This document shows positions 26,515 to 36,484 of a DNA stretch of 64,000 nucleotides, piece by piece. The translations under genes were made by a program, and so were the position numbers. Position 1 is the first letter of the stretch; each line of letters opens with the position of its first letter. Under the pieces are notes generated by a model that was not told the DNA's origin, searched no databases, and saw only the letters and a program-made list of their open reading frames with translations. The stretch comes from an uncultured Brachyspira sp. (GTDB lineage: Bacteria; Spirochaetota; Brachyspiria; Brachyspirales; Brachyspiraceae): assembly GCF_944388875.1 (NCBI RefSeq), contig NZ_CALXKQ010000009.1, positions 26,014 to 90,013 of the forward strand. The letters are read 5' to 3'.

Positions 26515-28059
26515 ATGCAAGAAAAAATCAATGAACTTAGAAAAAGAAAAGAAAAAATAGAAGAAGGCGGCGGAAAAGAAAAAAATGAAGAACGTCATGC
26601 CAAAGGAAAATTAACTGCAAGAGAACGTATACTGCATCTTTTGGATGAAGATACATTCTGCGAGATAGATGCTTTTATAGAGCATAGATGCAGTGATTTT
26701 GGAATGGAGAAAAATAAAATAGCTGGAGAGGGTGTTGTTACAGGGTACGGAAAAATAAACGGCAGACAGGTATGCATATACGCTCAGGACTTTACTGTTA
26801 TAGGCGGTTCTTTGGGACAGATGCATGCTGCTAAAATTTGCAAAGTACAGGATATGGCAATAAAATTGGGATGCCCTTGTATAGGTATTAATGACTCAGG
26901 CGGAGCCAGAATACAGGAAGGTATTGATTCATTAAGAGGATACGGAGATATTTTTTATAGAAATGTTCAGGCATCTGGGGTTATACCTCAGATATGCGTT
27001 ATAATGGGACCTTGTGCAGGAGGAGCCGTATATTCGCCTGCTTTGATGGACTTTATATTTATGACTGATAAGGGATCAAATATGTTTATTACTGGTCCTC
27101 AGGTTGTTAAAGCTGTAACTGGTGAACAGGTTTCTGCTGAAGAGCTTGGAGGAGCTTATGTTCACAGCAAAACTTCAGGCGTTGCTTCACTAATGTTCCC
27201 AGATGAAATATCTACTTTAGAAGGCGTAAAAAAATTATTATCATATATACCTCAGAATAATTTAGAGGATGTGCCTTTAGAGAAAACTAATGATGATCCT
27301 AATAGAAATGATGAGGAATTATCTAATATACTTCCAGACAGTCCTAATAAGCCTTATGATGTTAAAGAGATTATTAAAAGGGTAGTTGATAACGGAGAGT
27401 TTTTTGAGCTTCAGCCTTTATTTGCTACTAATATAGTTATATGTTTTGCACGTCTTGATGGAAAGTCTGTTGGAATAATAGCAAATCAGCCTAATTCTAT
27501 GGCGGGAGTGCTTGATATTAATGCGGCAGATAAGGCAGCAAGATTCATACGCTTCTGCGACAGCTTTAATATTCCGCTTGTTACATTAGTTGATACTGCA
27601 GGATATTTGCCCGGTGTAGGACAGGAGCATAATGGAGTTATAAGACATGGTGCTAAACTTTTATATGCTTATTCGGAGGCTACTGCTCCTAAAATTACTC
27701 TTATTATAAGAAAGTCTTACGGCGGAGCTTATATTGCTATGTGTTCTAAACATTTGGGTGCTGATATGGTTTATGCTTGGCCTTCTGCTGAGATTGCTGT
27801 TATGGGACCTGACGGGGCTGCTAATATTATATTTAAAAAAGAAATAGACAAAGCTGATGATCCTAAAAAGGTAAGAGCTGAAAAGATAGAAGAGTACAAA
27901 AAAGAATTTGCTAATCCTTACAGAGCGGCTGTGAGAGGCTATGTTGATGATGTAATAGAGCCTGAATATACTAGAAGCTATCTTATAAATGCATTGCATC
28001 TTTTAGCTGGAAAAAGAGAAAGCAGAATGCCTAGAAAACACGGCAATATACCTTTGTAA
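26515..28059 (+). CDS. mmdA: Methylmalonyl-CoA decarboxylase alpha subunit (carboxyltransferase)
   Basis: Carboxyltransferase of the acyl-CoA carboxylase beta family. Visible segments are KGKLTARERILHLLDE, GGSLGQMHAAKICKVQDMA, NDSGGARIQEG, GPCAGGAVYSPALMDF, DTAGYLPGVGQEHNG and IRKSYGGAYIAMCSK. In the sodium-pumping decarboxylases it transfers the carboxyl group from the acyl-CoA to biotin. Length (514 aa) matches MmdA rather than the longer glutaconyl-CoA decarboxylase subunit. It heads an operon with small membrane subunit, biotin carrier and membrane pump. The substrate assignment is by family and gene order. Confidence 0.9.
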   Translation: MQEKINELRKRKEKIEEGGGKEKNEERHAKGKLTARERILHLLDEDTFCEIDAFIEHRCSDFGMEKNKIAGEGVVTGYGKINGRQVCIYAQDFTVIGGSLGQMHAAKICKVQDMAIKLGCPCIGINDSGGARIQEGIDSLRGYGDIFYRNVQASGVIPQICVIMGPCAGGAVYSPALMDFIFMTDKGSNMFITGPQVVKAVTGEQVSAEELGGAYVHSKTSGVASLMFPDEISTLEGVKKLLSYIPQNNLEDVPLEKTNDDPNRNDEELSNILPDSPNKPYDVKEIIKRVVDNGEFFELQPLFATNIVICFARLDGKSVGIIANQPNSMAGVLDINAADKAARFIRFCDSFNIPLVTLVDTAGYLPGVGQEHNGVIRHGAKLLYAYSEATAPKITLIIRKSYGGAYIAMCSKHLGADMVYAWPSAEIAVMGPDGAANIIFKKEIDKADDPKKVRAEKIEEYKKEFANPYRAAVRGYVDDVIEPEYTRSYLINALHLLAGKRESRMPRKHGNIPL

Positions 28060-28084
28060 TAATTGTTTTAAGAGGAGTTATTAA

Positions 28085-28405
28085 ATGGAACATAATGCGG
28101 CTATTGCTATATTCGGTATAATGTCTGTTTTGATTGCTGCTTTGGTTTTCTATATATTATCTGTGATTTTGGCTATTATTTTTAAGGCTAGAAACATAAA
28201 AAAAGAGGAAGAGATAAGCAAAGTTGTAGAGGAGAGTAAAACCAAAGAAGAGGATTTAATTGATGATGCTGAGCTTGTTGCTGTGATTACTGCTGCAGTT
28301 TCAGCTTATACGGGAATGTCTAATAATAAATTTATAATTAGGTCTATACAGGAATCTAAAACTCCTATATGGGGAATGGCAGACAGAGTAAATAAAATTA
28401 AATAA
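28085..28405 (+). CDS. mmdD: Decarboxylase delta/gamma small membrane subunit
   Basis: OadG/MmdD-type small subunit that anchors and assembles the sodium-pump complex. One transmembrane helix is at ~10-33 (IFGIMSVLIAALVFYILSVI), followed by a charged linker and a C-terminal segment DAELVAVITAAVSAYTGMSN and PIWGMADRVNKIK typical of the family. It lies 25 bp behind mmdA with GAGGAG before the ATG. Position 2 in the operon agrees with Veillonella-type mmdADCB order. Confidence 0.85.
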   Translation: MEHNAAIAIFGIMSVLIAALVFYILSVILAIIFKARNIKKEEEISKVVEESKTKEEDLIDDAELVAVITAAVSAYTGMSNNKFIIRSIQESKTPIWGMADRVNKIK

Positions 28406-28422
28406 AATATTTGGGAGAAATT

Positions 28423-28812
28423 ATGACTAAACAATATAAAATAACAGTTAATGGAAAAACTTATGATGTATCAGTGGAAGAGGTGAAAAGCGAAAAAGTG
28501 CAGTCAGCACCAGTTGTAAAAGCAGCTTCTGCAGTTCAGGAGGCTAAGCCTGCAGTTTCTTCAGCACCTTCAGCTCCATCAGCACCTATAGATGAGAATG
28601 CTGTATCAGTAAAAGCATCAATGCCCGGCACTGTTGTATCATTCAGCGTTGCTGTAGGCGATAAAGTTTCCGAAGGTCAGGTTGTAGCTATATTAGAAGC
28701 TATGAAAATGGAGAATGAAGTTACAGCACCTGCTTCAGGGGTTGTTAAATCTATACATGTTGAAAAGGGTTCTTCTGTAGTTGAAGGTCAGGTTATATTG
28801 CAGATTAGCTGA
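28423..28812 (+). CDS. mmdC: Biotin carboxyl carrier protein of the decarboxylase
   Basis: N-terminal ~25 residues (KQYKITVNGKTYDVSVEEV) are the family's lead strand pair, followed by an Ala/Pro/Ser-rich flexible linker (~28-58). The biotinyl domain follows, with the attachment motif EAMKMENEV (biotin on Lys95). It shuttles carboxybiotin between the carboxyltransferase and the membrane subunit. The GGGAG site shows that the ATG at 28423 is the start; a TTG four codons earlier overlaps that site. Confidence 0.93.
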   Translation: MTKQYKITVNGKTYDVSVEEVKSEKVQSAPVVKAASAVQEAKPAVSSAPSAPSAPIDENAVSVKASMPGTVVSFSVAVGDKVSEGQVVAILEAMKMENEVTAPASGVVKSIHVEKGSSVVEGQVILQIS

Positions 28813-28826
28813 TTTAAGGGGTATAT

Positions 28827-29954
28827 ATGAATAGAGCTTTAGGTTTGGATTTTAACAATTTACTTACAGGTTTTTATCCGCCGTCTTTTGCCCAGATTAT
28901 TATGATACTTTTGGGGGCATATCTTATATATATGTCCATTTATTATAAAAGAAAACCTTTGCTTCTTCTTCCTATGGGAGTAGCAATACTGGCTGCTAAT
29001 ATGCCTCTTCCTAAGATGACGGAGGATGTTGTAAATGGTTTTTTAGGATTAATACATAGCGGGGCAGACAGCGGAGTTTATCCAGTATTGGTATTTTTTG
29101 CTGTAGGCACTATGATAGATTTGGGGCTTGTGCTTGCTGATCCTAAAAATTTCTTTATAGGTGCAAGTTCGCAGATTGGGATATTTTTGATATTTTTTAT
29201 TATGAGTTCTTTAAATATCAATGAGGGCTTATCGGCTGCATCTTCTATTATTGGGGCTGCTGACGGAACTTTGGCTATGTATATGGCTTCGCTTATTACA
29301 GAGCCTAAATATTTTGCTGCTGTTGTTATGGCTGCTTATCTTTATATGGAGCTTCTTCCTCTTCTTCAGTCCGGACTTACAAAGGTTTTAACTACTTCAA
29401 AAGAGAGAAAAATATCTATGGAGTATTTAAGATATGTATCAAGAGGCGAGAAAATAATATTTGCAGTTATTGCTATGGCTCTTTGCGGGATATTTTTAGC
29501 TAACTCTTTTCCTTTGATAGCGGCACTTTTATTCGGAAGCATTTTAAGGGAATCTGATATAATAAAAAATTTCTCTGTTACGCTTCAGAAGTCTATTACT
29601 GGAATACTTACAATGCTTATAGGAATAGCAATAGGCTCATCAGCATCTGCCGAATATTTTATGACTCTTAATACGGTTTTAATATTTGCTTTCGGCTTGC
29701 TTTCATTAATTTTAAGCACAACTATAGGAATAATAACTGCTAAATTAATAAATATAATTTCAGGCGGCAAAGTTAATCCTATAATAGGTTCTGCCAGTTT
29801 AAGTGCATTCCCAGTACCTGCTTGGGGAGCCCATGTTTACGGACAGGAGAACAGCTCATCAAACTGTCTTCTTCTTCATGCTATGGCCGTAAATATATCA
29901 GGCATAATATCAGGTGCTATAACTATGGGAATACTTTTAACATTTTTTCATTAA
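28827..29954 (+). CDS. mmdB: Sodium-pumping decarboxylase beta subunit (membrane pump)
   Basis: OadB/MmdB/GcdB-type integral membrane subunit that decarboxylates carboxybiotin and exports Na+. About nine to eleven hydrophobic segments are visible. Family landmarks are the pump-site region GAADGTLAMYMAS, VLADPKNFFIGASSQIGIF and NPIIGSASLSAFPVPAWGAH. The key Asp of the ADG motif is present, but the usual GGADGPT/S sequence is changed to GAADGTL and other landmarks deviate. Length (375 aa) is normal. A GGGG site 6 nt upstream supports the start. Confidence 0.88.
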   Translation: MNRALGLDFNNLLTGFYPPSFAQIIMILLGAYLIYMSIYYKRKPLLLLPMGVAILAANMPLPKMTEDVVNGFLGLIHSGADSGVYPVLVFFAVGTMIDLGLVLADPKNFFIGASSQIGIFLIFFIMSSLNINEGLSAASSIIGAADGTLAMYMASLITEPKYFAAVVMAAYLYMELLPLLQSGLTKVLTTSKERKISMEYLRYVSRGEKIIFAVIAMALCGIFLANSFPLIAALLFGSILRESDIIKNFSVTLQKSITGILTMLIGIAIGSSASAEYFMTLNTVLIFAFGLLSLILSTTIGIITAKLINIISGGKVNPIIGSASLSAFPVPAWGAHVYGQENSSSNCLLLHAMAVNISGIISGAITMGILLTFFH

Positions 29955-29981
29955 TTAGTTTATTATATTTTTTATATATAA

Positions 29982-30006
29982 AAAGCCCTATTTTATATAG
30001 GGCTTT
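29982..30006 (+). terminator. Hairpin behind mmdB
   Basis: A 9-bp stem (AAAGCCCTA / TAGGGCTTT) with a 7-nt loop lies 27 bp behind the mmdB stop. The T-run is limited to the stem's end. Confidence 0.6.
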
Positions 30007-30092
30007 AAAAATTTAACGGTATTAATTGAAAAAATTATGATATCGCATATACTATTTTTTATGTTTTAATTAATTAATATCAAGGTTTTTTT

Positions 30093-31268
30093 ATGAAAAA
30101 TATCAAATTACCAAGCGGCTGGCAGGAAAAAAAATTAAAAGATTTATTTGAAAATTTTAATGAAAAAAATCATGCTGATAAAACAATTTTGGCATCTACC
30201 CAAGATAGAGGAGTAATACCTAATTATTTACTTGGAAAAGACATTATAAGAAAAGAAGATAGTTTATCAACTTATAAATTGGTTAAAAAAGGTTGTTTCG
30301 TAATAAGTTTGAGATCATTTCAAGGTGGATTTGAGTATTCTAATTATGAGGGAATAGTTAGTCCTGCTTATACAATTTTAAAACCAAAAATAAAATTTGA
30401 ACCACTTTTTTATAAAGCATATTTTAAAAGTCATTATTTTATAAATAAGAGTTTAGCTAAATATGTTGAAGGAATAAGAGATGGTAGACAAATAAGATAT
30501 GAAGAATGTAAAGATATTGTAGTTCCATTTCCGCCCATAGACGATCAGAAACGCATAGCCGATATACTTTCATTATGCGATGACATAATAGAAAACCTTA
30601 CTAAACTTATAGAAAAAAAAGAGCTTTACAAGAAAGGCGTGATGCAGAGGGTTTTAACTGGCAAGGTGAGATTTAACGGTTTCACTGATGAGTGGGAAAC
30701 TGTGAGGCTTGGGGATATAGCTGAAATGTCTAGCGGCGGGACTCCTAGTACAAAAAATAAAGAATATTATAATGGTGATATAATTTGGGTAGCTATTAAA
30801 GATATTACAAGTTCTAATAAATTTTTATATGATAGTGAAAAAAAAATAACAAAGGAAGGTCTTAATAATTCTTCAGCAAAACTATTTCCTATTAATACAA
30901 TATTGTATGCTATGTATGCTTCAATAGGTGAATGTATAATAGCTAAAGTTGAATGTGCTACTAGTCAGGCTATATTAGGTATAGAATGTTCAGAAAAAAT
31001 AGATTTTACTTTTCTATATTATTTGTTAGTTAATTATAAAAATAATGCTAAAAAAATGAGGCAGACAGGTACACAGCCAAATTTAAATAAGCAAATAGTT
31101 TCTGATTTTCAATTCTATATACCAAAAATGAAAGAGCAAAAGAGAATAGCCGAACTGCTTTCTGCTATAGATGATGAAATCGATAATCTTAAAAAGCAGT
31201 TAGAATTACGTAGGCTTCAGAAGAAGGGGCTTATGCAGAGGCTTCTTACGGGTGAGGTGAGGGTTTGA
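30093..31268 (+). CDS. hsdS: Orphan type I restriction-modification specificity subunit HsdS
   Basis: HsdS subunits give type I enzymes their DNA target. Two target-recognition domains (~1-150 and ~205-345) alternate with two conserved helical spacers that are near repeats of each other: QKRIADILSLCDDII...KKGVMQRVLTGKVRF and QKRIAELLSAIDDEI...KKGLMQRLLTGEVRV. Length (391 aa) is complete. No hsdM or hsdR is next to it. It is followed by 2 kb of repeats. An A8 tract lies near the 5' end (30127-30134), a possible slippage site. It may serve as a silent or alternative specificity gene for a system elsewhere. Confidence 0.9.
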   Translation: MKNIKLPSGWQEKKLKDLFENFNEKNHADKTILASTQDRGVIPNYLLGKDIIRKEDSLSTYKLVKKGCFVISLRSFQGGFEYSNYEGIVSPAYTILKPKIKFEPLFYKAYFKSHYFINKSLAKYVEGIRDGRQIRYEECKDIVVPFPPIDDQKRIADILSLCDDIIENLTKLIEKKELYKKGVMQRVLTGKVRFNGFTDEWETVRLGDIAEMSSGGTPSTKNKEYYNGDIIWVAIKDITSSNKFLYDSEKKITKEGLNNSSAKLFPINTILYAMYASIGECIIAKVECATSQAILGIECSEKIDFTFLYYLLVNYKNNAKKMRQTGTQPNLNKQIVSDFQFYIPKMKEQKRIAELLSAIDDEIDNLKKQLELRRLQKKGLMQRLLTGEVRV

Positions 31269-31589
31269 GGGTTCTCTATTTATTCTTTCTTATATTTGTT
31301 AGCTCTTTGGGTATGGGTTAGCTTTTTCTTATTACATTTCTTTTTTATATTTGCTTGCATTTAATTCTGGGTTTATCTTTCAATATTTGATTTCTTTTTT
31401 CTTGTTCTTTTTTGTGCAGTCAAAAAAGAACCAAAAAAGACTGCTTACTTTTTTGTTAAAAAAGTAAGACAAAAAATATTTACAATCTTGGGGGATTACT
31501 TTTTATTGCTGGGTATATTTTTTATTATTCCTTATCTTTATTTTTGTTTGCTTTTTAGGTATGGGTTTATCTTTTAATGTTTTATTTCT

Positions 31590-31790
31590 CATTGGTTAAT
31601 GAACGGCAATAAACCGCACGTATATTGTGCTATCCTTAAGTTTAGGCATTACCGTGCGGAAAGACCGTCACGGAGTGTACCTGTAAGGTATAGGCAAGTA
31701 GTTTTTTGTCAAAAAAGTAGGGCAAAAAACATTTACAATCTTGAGGGTTTGCTTTTTATTGCTGGGGTTGTCTTTTATTATTCCGTTTCT
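31590..31790. repeat. Repeat unit 1 (CCGCACG/CGTGCGG hairpin unit)
   Basis: The unit begins CATTGGTTAATGAACGGCAA, contains CCGCACG (31614-31620) and CGTGCGG (31653-31659) as hairpin arms, then GTGTACCTGTAAGGTATAGG and a TTTTTTGTCAAAAAA palindrome. Confidence 0.75.
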
Positions 31791-31902
31791 TTTTTATATT
31801 TGTTTGTTCCTTAGTTCTAGGTTAACTTTTTAGTGTTTGAGTTCTTTAGTTTCTTTTTGTTTGCTTTTTAGGTATGGGTTTATCTTTTAATGTTTTATTT
31901 CT

Positions 31903-32075
31903 CATTGGTTAATGAATGACAACAAACCGCACGTATATTAAGCTATCCTTAAGGTTAGGCGTTACCGTGCGGAAAGACCGTCACGGAGTGTACCTGTAAG
32001 GTATAGGCAAGTAGTTTTTTGTCAAAAAAGTAGGGCAAAAAATATTTACAATCTTGGGGGATTACTTATTATTTT
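31903..32075. repeat. Repeat unit 2
   Basis: Same order of elements as unit 1, with AATGACAACAAACCGCACG and the identical GTGTACCTGTAAGGTATAGG segment. Differences are scattered substitutions. Confidence 0.75.
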
Positions 32076-32085
32076 TTGGTTTGCT

Positions 32086-32310
32086 TTTTATTATTCCTTA
32101 TCTTTATTTTTATTAGCTCTGCAGTCTTTTTGCTTCTTTGTGCCACGCCACAGGCGGACAGCGTCCAAAAGAAGTGGGGTTGCCGACACCAAAGGTGGAC
32201 TTTGTCGGCACGCAGAACGGGGGCAAAGCCCCAACTATAATTTAAAAAGATTAAAAATTTAGTTTTGAAACAAGTCTATTGGTTAATGAATGACAACAAA
32301 CCGCACGTAT
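32086..32310. repeat. 225-bp direct repeat, copy 1
   Basis: Contains GC-rich inverted repeats: GCCACGCC/GGCGGACAGCGTCC, TGCCGACA...TGTCGGCA and GGGGGCAAAGCCCC. It is nearly identical to 32976-33204. Its end overlaps repeat unit 3. Confidence 0.75.
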
Positions 32311-32425
32311 ATTAAGCTATCCTTAAGGTTAGGCGTTACCGTGCGGAAAGCCCGTACGGCGAGTACTAAAAAAGTAGGGCAAAAAGCATTTACAATCTTG
32401 AGGGTTTGCTTTTTATTTCTGGGGT
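32278..32425. repeat. Repeat unit 3
   Basis: Starts TATTGGTTAATGAATGACAA. The middle part differs from units 1 and 2 (CCCGTACGGCGAGTAC), lacking the GTGTACCTGTAAGG segment. Confidence 0.65.
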
Positions 32426-32794
32426 TGTTTTTTATTATTCCGTTTCTTTTTTATATTTGTTTGTTCTTTAGGTATGGGTTTGCTTTTGGGTGTTTGAGTT
32501 CTTTAGTTTCTTTTTAGTTTTCATTTTATCTTTTAATATTTGGAAATCTTTTTCCGCTTTTTTTTAGAAAAAAAGCTCGCAAAAAAATCTTACCTACTTT
32601 TTTGTAAAAAAGTAGGGCAAAAAACATTAACATTCTTGAGGGTTTACTTTTTATTGCTGGGGTTGTTTTTTATTATTCCGTTTCTTTTTATATTTGTTTG
32701 TTCCTTAGTTCTAGGTTAACTTTTTGGTGTTTGAGTTCTTTAGTTTCTTTTTGTTTGCTTTTTAGTTATGGGTTTATATTTTAATGTTTGATTT

Positions 32795-32960
32795 CATTGG
32801 TTAATGAACGGCAATAAACCGCACGTATATTGTGCTATCCTTAAGATTATACATTACCGTGCGGAAAGCCTCCACAAAGTGTACCTGTAAGGTATAGGCA
32901 AGTAGTTTTTTGTCAAAAAAGGAAAACAAAAAACATTAACATTCTTGAGGGTTTGCTTTT
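32795..32960. repeat. Repeat unit 4
   Basis: Starts CATTGGTTAATGAACGGCAA like unit 1 and keeps CCGCACG/CGTGCGG and GTGTACCTGTAAGGTATAGG. Confidence 0.7.
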
Positions 32961-32975
32961 TATTGCTGGGTGTAT

Positions 32976-33204
32976 TTTTTATTATTCCTTATCTTTATTT
33001 TTATTAGCTCTGCAGTTTTTTTGCTTCTTTGTGCCACGCCATAGGCGGACAGCGTCCAAAAGAACTGGGGTTTCCGACACCAAAGGTGGACTTTGTCGGC
33101 ACGCAGAGCGGGGGCAAAGCCCCAACTATAATTTAAAAATATTAAAAATTTAGTTTTGAAACAAGTCTATTGGTTAATGAACGGCAACAAACCTCACATA
33201 TATT
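32976..33204. repeat. 225-bp direct repeat, copy 2 (includes truncated unit 5)
   Basis: Nearly identical to 32086-32310, offset 890 bp. It ends with a truncated TATTGGTTAATGAACGGCAA unit (from 33169) whose hairpin arm is mutated (CCTCACA for CCGCACG). Confidence 0.75.
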
Positions 33205-33227
33205 AGATGTATTAATTGTTATTGTAA

Positions 33228-33252
33228 AGCCGTACACATTAAGCATACGGCT
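33228..33252 (-). terminator. Hairpin behind the chemoreceptor gene
   Basis: A 7-bp stem (AGCCGTA / TACGGCT), 16 bp behind the chemoreceptor stop on the minus strand, with TTTACAAT following. Confidence 0.5.
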
Positions 33253-33267
33253 AGTACAAAATAAAAT

Positions 33268-35217
33268 TTATTTCAGTTTAAAGAAATCAATTAATTTATT
33301 CAAATTCTGAGATTCATTAAGCATAAGCTGAGAAGAAGAACTAGCCTCTTCTACCAAAGCTGCGTTCTGCTGAACTGAAGAGTCCATACTACTTATTGCT
33401 GTATTAATCTGTTCTATTCCTCTTTCCTGTTCTTTTGCTGCGGCATCTATTTTCTGCATCAAATCAGAAGCCTTATCCATTCTCTCAGAGATTTCTATAA
33501 ACATTTCTTTAGATTCATTAACACTTGCAGCTGCTAAATTAATTTTATCATTGCTGTCAATTATTAAAGAAGTAATATTTTTTACTGATTCCTGAGTATT
33601 CTGTGCCAAATTTCTTACTTCGCTTGCTACTACCGCGAATCCTCTTCCCTGTTCACCAGCACGTGCAGCCTCTACTGATGCATTTAAGGCAAGTATATTA
33701 GTTTGAAATGCAATTGTTTCTATAAGTTTTGTAATATCCATAATCTTTGAGCTAGCTTCATAAACTGCATCCATTTTCTGAACGCTGTCTTCTATTATAT
33801 CTCCAGCCTTGCTTACATAATCCTTAGCCTCTACAACTATAACGGTAGTATCTGATATATCGGATGTAACAACTTTGACATTGGATGCCATCTCACTCAT
33901 AGTGGAAGCCGTTTCTTCCAAGCTAGAAGCCTGCATCTCTGTTCTTCTTGAAAGATCATTATTTCCAGAAAGAACTTCATTAGCGGCACTCTCAACCTGT
34001 TCTGAAGACTGCTTTACTGTATTTATTATATTATTCAAATTCTCTAATGTACTTTGTATGCCTCTTGCTATAGAGCCCCATTCATCCTTTCTATCAGTAA
34101 ATCCAGGAGGAGTACTCCATGAAATATCTCCTTTTGATAATTTTGTTAAATCAAGAGCTAACAATTTTATTATAAATACAACTTTACTCTTTATTATTAA
34201 AGGAGTTATTATTGATACTGTAATCATTATTAAAGCTGCTATTACAATCATAATATTTCTTATTCTGTGGCTGTCTTCCAATATTATATAGTTAGGAACA
34301 AGTATTTTCATTCCCCAATTCTGACCCGTATCTAATTTTACAGGTACAAATATATATGTAGACATAGTTTTTAATGTGGAGCTGTACTCTTCAAGCATCA
34401 CAGTCTGACCAGATTTAATTTTTTCTAATATATTACTATCTCTATAATAAGGGTAAGCATCATAAATATTTTTCCCTATATAGTCTTCATTTTCTATATT
34501 ATATAATAAAGAGCCATTATGATCGAATAAAGAAGTTTGAGTATTTTCAAAAGGTTTTATATTGTCCATTATAGAATGCAGTGAATCTACAAATATATCA
34601 ACTCCAGCAACACCTATTATTTTATTTCCGCTTTTTAAAGGTATAGACCAAGTATTCATTTTTACCATTTTACCGCCTACTTCAAAATCATATATCGAAG
34701 TTATATGAGTATTTCCTGTACTGATAGGTGCTGTATAATAATCGCTTTTAAGTTCTTCTGATGTCATGCCTCTGTCAGAAACTGAACCATTATCTCTATA
34801 TACATAATCAGAAAACATTCCGTTAGCAGAAGAATAAAAAGGATCTGTCATATAATCAGCGTCATTTCCCATAACATTAGGTTCAAATACAAGAAATAAT
34901 GCCCCAGTATTTTGAGGAAGCGTATTAAAAAAAGTCATAGCGGCATTTTTATATACATCTCTGTTTCTCTCTCCTGAGTTATATAAATTATTTACCGTAT
35001 ATTCGAATACAGTTAAACTATCCAATGCCTCCTGAACCATCATTTCAACTTTTGCCGCTTCGCCTTTAGCACTTTCTTCTAAAACTTTGTATGATAATTT
35101 TTTTGTAACATTGTTAACAGAAACAATGTTTATAGTATTTGATATAATAAGCATAACTAAAAATGGAACCAATATTATCATACTTATTTTAAATTGCAGG
35201 CTGTTAAGTTTACTCAT
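33268..35217 (-). CDS. Methyl-accepting chemotaxis protein (dCache type)
   Basis: Membrane chemoreceptor that controls CheA kinase activity. A transmembrane helix is at ~10-32, a periplasmic dCache-type ligand domain at ~35-315 ([20 protein letters not shown] is the typical strand pair), and a second transmembrane helix at ~322-345. HAMP is at ~350-400 and the signalling hairpin runs to the end, with the tip [20 protein letters not shown]. The ligand cannot be predicted. A GGAGAG site precedes the ATG. No CheW-binding C-terminal pentapeptide is present. Confidence 0.95.
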   Translation of the reverse strand: MSKLNSLQFKISMIILVPFLVMLIISNTINIVSVNNVTKKLSYKVLEESAKGEAAKVEMMVQEALDSLTVFEYTVNNLYNSGERNRDVYKNAAMTFFNTLPQNTGALFLVFEPNVMGNDADYMTDPFYSSANGMFSDYVYRDNGSVSDRGMTSEELKSDYYTAPISTGNTHITSIYDFEVGGKMVKMNTWSIPLKSGNKIIGVAGVDIFVDSLHSIMDNIKPFENTQTSLFDHNGSLLYNIENEDYIGKNIYDAYPYYRDSNILEKIKSGQTVMLEEYSSTLKTMSTYIFVPVKLDTGQNWGMKILVPNYIILEDSHRIRNIMIVIAALIMITVSIITPLIIKSKVVFIIKLLALDLTKLSKGDISWSTPPGFTDRKDEWGSIARGIQSTLENLNNIINTVKQSSEQVESAANEVLSGNNDLSRRTEMQASSLEETASTMSEMASNVKVVTSDISDTTVIVVEAKDYVSKAGDIIEDSVQKMDAVYEASSKIMDITKLIETIAFQTNILALNASVEAARAGEQGRGFAVVASEVRNLAQNTQESVKNITSLIIDSNDKINLAAASVNESKEMFIEISERMDKASDLMQKIDAAAKEQERGIEQINTAISSMDSSVQQNAALVEEASSSSQLMLNESQNLNKLIDFFKLK

Positions 35218-35426
35218 TGAATACTCTCCAAAATATACTTTATTTTTCCCATTATACGATAAAACTGATTATACACAACCATTTTTTTAATATATAGCTT
35301 AGAATGAATTACAATAATTATTATTGTATTTTTACTATATGTATAAAAAAATAATAATGAATTTGTTATTTAACATTATATATTATATAATGACATCCTA
35401 GATTTTAATTGAAATAAAAAAATACT

Positions 35427-36473
35427 ATGGATAAAGAAAGTATAACGAATGCTGAAGAGAACTCTTATGATAAGCAGGAAAACAATAATTCTGTGAGACC
35501 TAAAGGATTTGATGATTTTTTAGGGCAGAATAATATCAAATCAAAATTAAAGGTTTTTATAGACAGTGCCAAAAAAAGAGATGTTTCTCTGGATCATATA
35601 CTATTTTACGGTCCTCCTGGGCTTGGAAAAACAACACTTGCTCAGATAATAGCAAATGAAATGGGAAGCAATATAAAAGCTACTTCTGCACCTATAATAG
35701 AGAGACCAGGAGATTTAGCTTCTATATTAACTACTTTAGGCGAAAAAGATATATTATTTATAGATGAGATTCACAGATTAAGAACTGTTGTAGAAGAGGT
35801 ATTATATTCTGCAATGGAAGACTTTTTTGTGGATATAAAGGTAGGAGAGGGTACAAGTGCTAAGAGCTTTAGAGTAAAACTGCCTCATTTTACATTAATA
35901 GGAGCTACAACAAGAAGCGGATTGCTTAGTACTCCGCTTTATGACAGATTCGGCATAGTAGAGAGGCTTGAGTTCTATACTAATGAAGATTTAGCCAATA
36001 TTGTAAAAAGAAGTTCTAAATTTCTTAATATAGATGTTACTGATTCTGCAGCGATTTCTATAGCATCAAGGTCTAGGGGTACACCAAGAATAGTTAATAG
36101 ACTTTTGAGAAGAGTATTTGACTTTGCTACGGTGAATGATGTTTTAAAAATAGATGAAGAGTTTGCCTGTGATTCTTTGGAAAAATTAGGTGTGGATAAA
36201 AATGGATTTGAAGCACTTGACAAACTTTATTTAAATACTATTATTAAGCATTATAATGGAGGTCCTGTAGGAGTAGATACTATTTCTGTGTCTTTATCCG
36301 AACAGATAGAAACCATTGAGGATGTTATAGAGCCTTATTTAATACAATGCGGCTTTATAAAAAGAACGCCTAAAGGAAGAGTAGCCACTAATAAGGCATA
36401 TTCATATTTAAATCTTTCTTCTAGGTATGACGATAATTATAATAATGAAGAAAGAGGATTATTTGATTTTTAA
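35427..36473 (+). CDS. ruvB: Holliday junction branch migration helicase RuvB
   Basis: AAA+ motor that with RuvA drives Holliday junction branch migration. Visible are [18 protein letters not shown], Walker [10 protein letters not shown], Walker [10 protein letters not shown], the [18 protein letters not shown] sensor/arginine-finger region, [14 protein letters not shown] and the C-terminal winged helix ending [16 protein letters not shown]. Length (348 aa) is typical. No ribosome site is obvious before the ATG; a TATAAT lies ~35 bp upstream. The next gene's ribosome site overlaps its stop codon region. Confidence 0.97.
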   Translation: MDKESITNAEENSYDKQENNNSVRPKGFDDFLGQNNIKSKLKVFIDSAKKRDVSLDHILFYGPPGLGKTTLAQIIANEMGSNIKATSAPIIERPGDLASILTTLGEKDILFIDEIHRLRTVVEEVLYSAMEDFFVDIKVGEGTSAKSFRVKLPHFTLIGATTRSGLLSTPLYDRFGIVERLEFYTNEDLANIVKRSSKFLNIDVTDSAAISIASRSRGTPRIVNRLLRRVFDFATVNDVLKIDEEFACDSLEKLGVDKNGFEALDKLYLNTIIKHYNGGPVGVDTISVSLSEQIETIEDVIEPYLIQCGFIKRTPKGRVATNKAYSYLNLSSRYDDNYNNEERGLFDF

Positions 36474-36484
36474 GGGGGCTTATT

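Larger units (their letters stand above)
31269..33225. repeat. Two-kilobase non-coding repeat region
   Basis: No credible gene is seen. The region alternates T-rich stretches, in which phrases such as GGTATGGGTTTATCTTTTAA recur, with short GC-rich islands. At least five copies of an ATTGGTTAATGAACGGCAA unit occur (31590, 31903, 32278, 32795, 33169), most containing CCGCACG ... CGTGCGG inverted repeats. There is also one 225-bp direct repeat. A related AT-rich stretch occurs in reverse orientation at ~37930-38110. Confidence 0.8.

Noticed and set aside
30093..31268. HsdS as part of a complete local restriction system with the methyltransferase at 53-55 kb
   Set aside because: The methyltransferase is 22 kb away, has no HsdM-like features that I can identify, and no HsdR is in the window.
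31599..33153. Short open frames in the repeat region (66-75 aa)
   Set aside because: They run through repeat units and T-rich tracts, differ between copies by frame, and lack ribosome sites.
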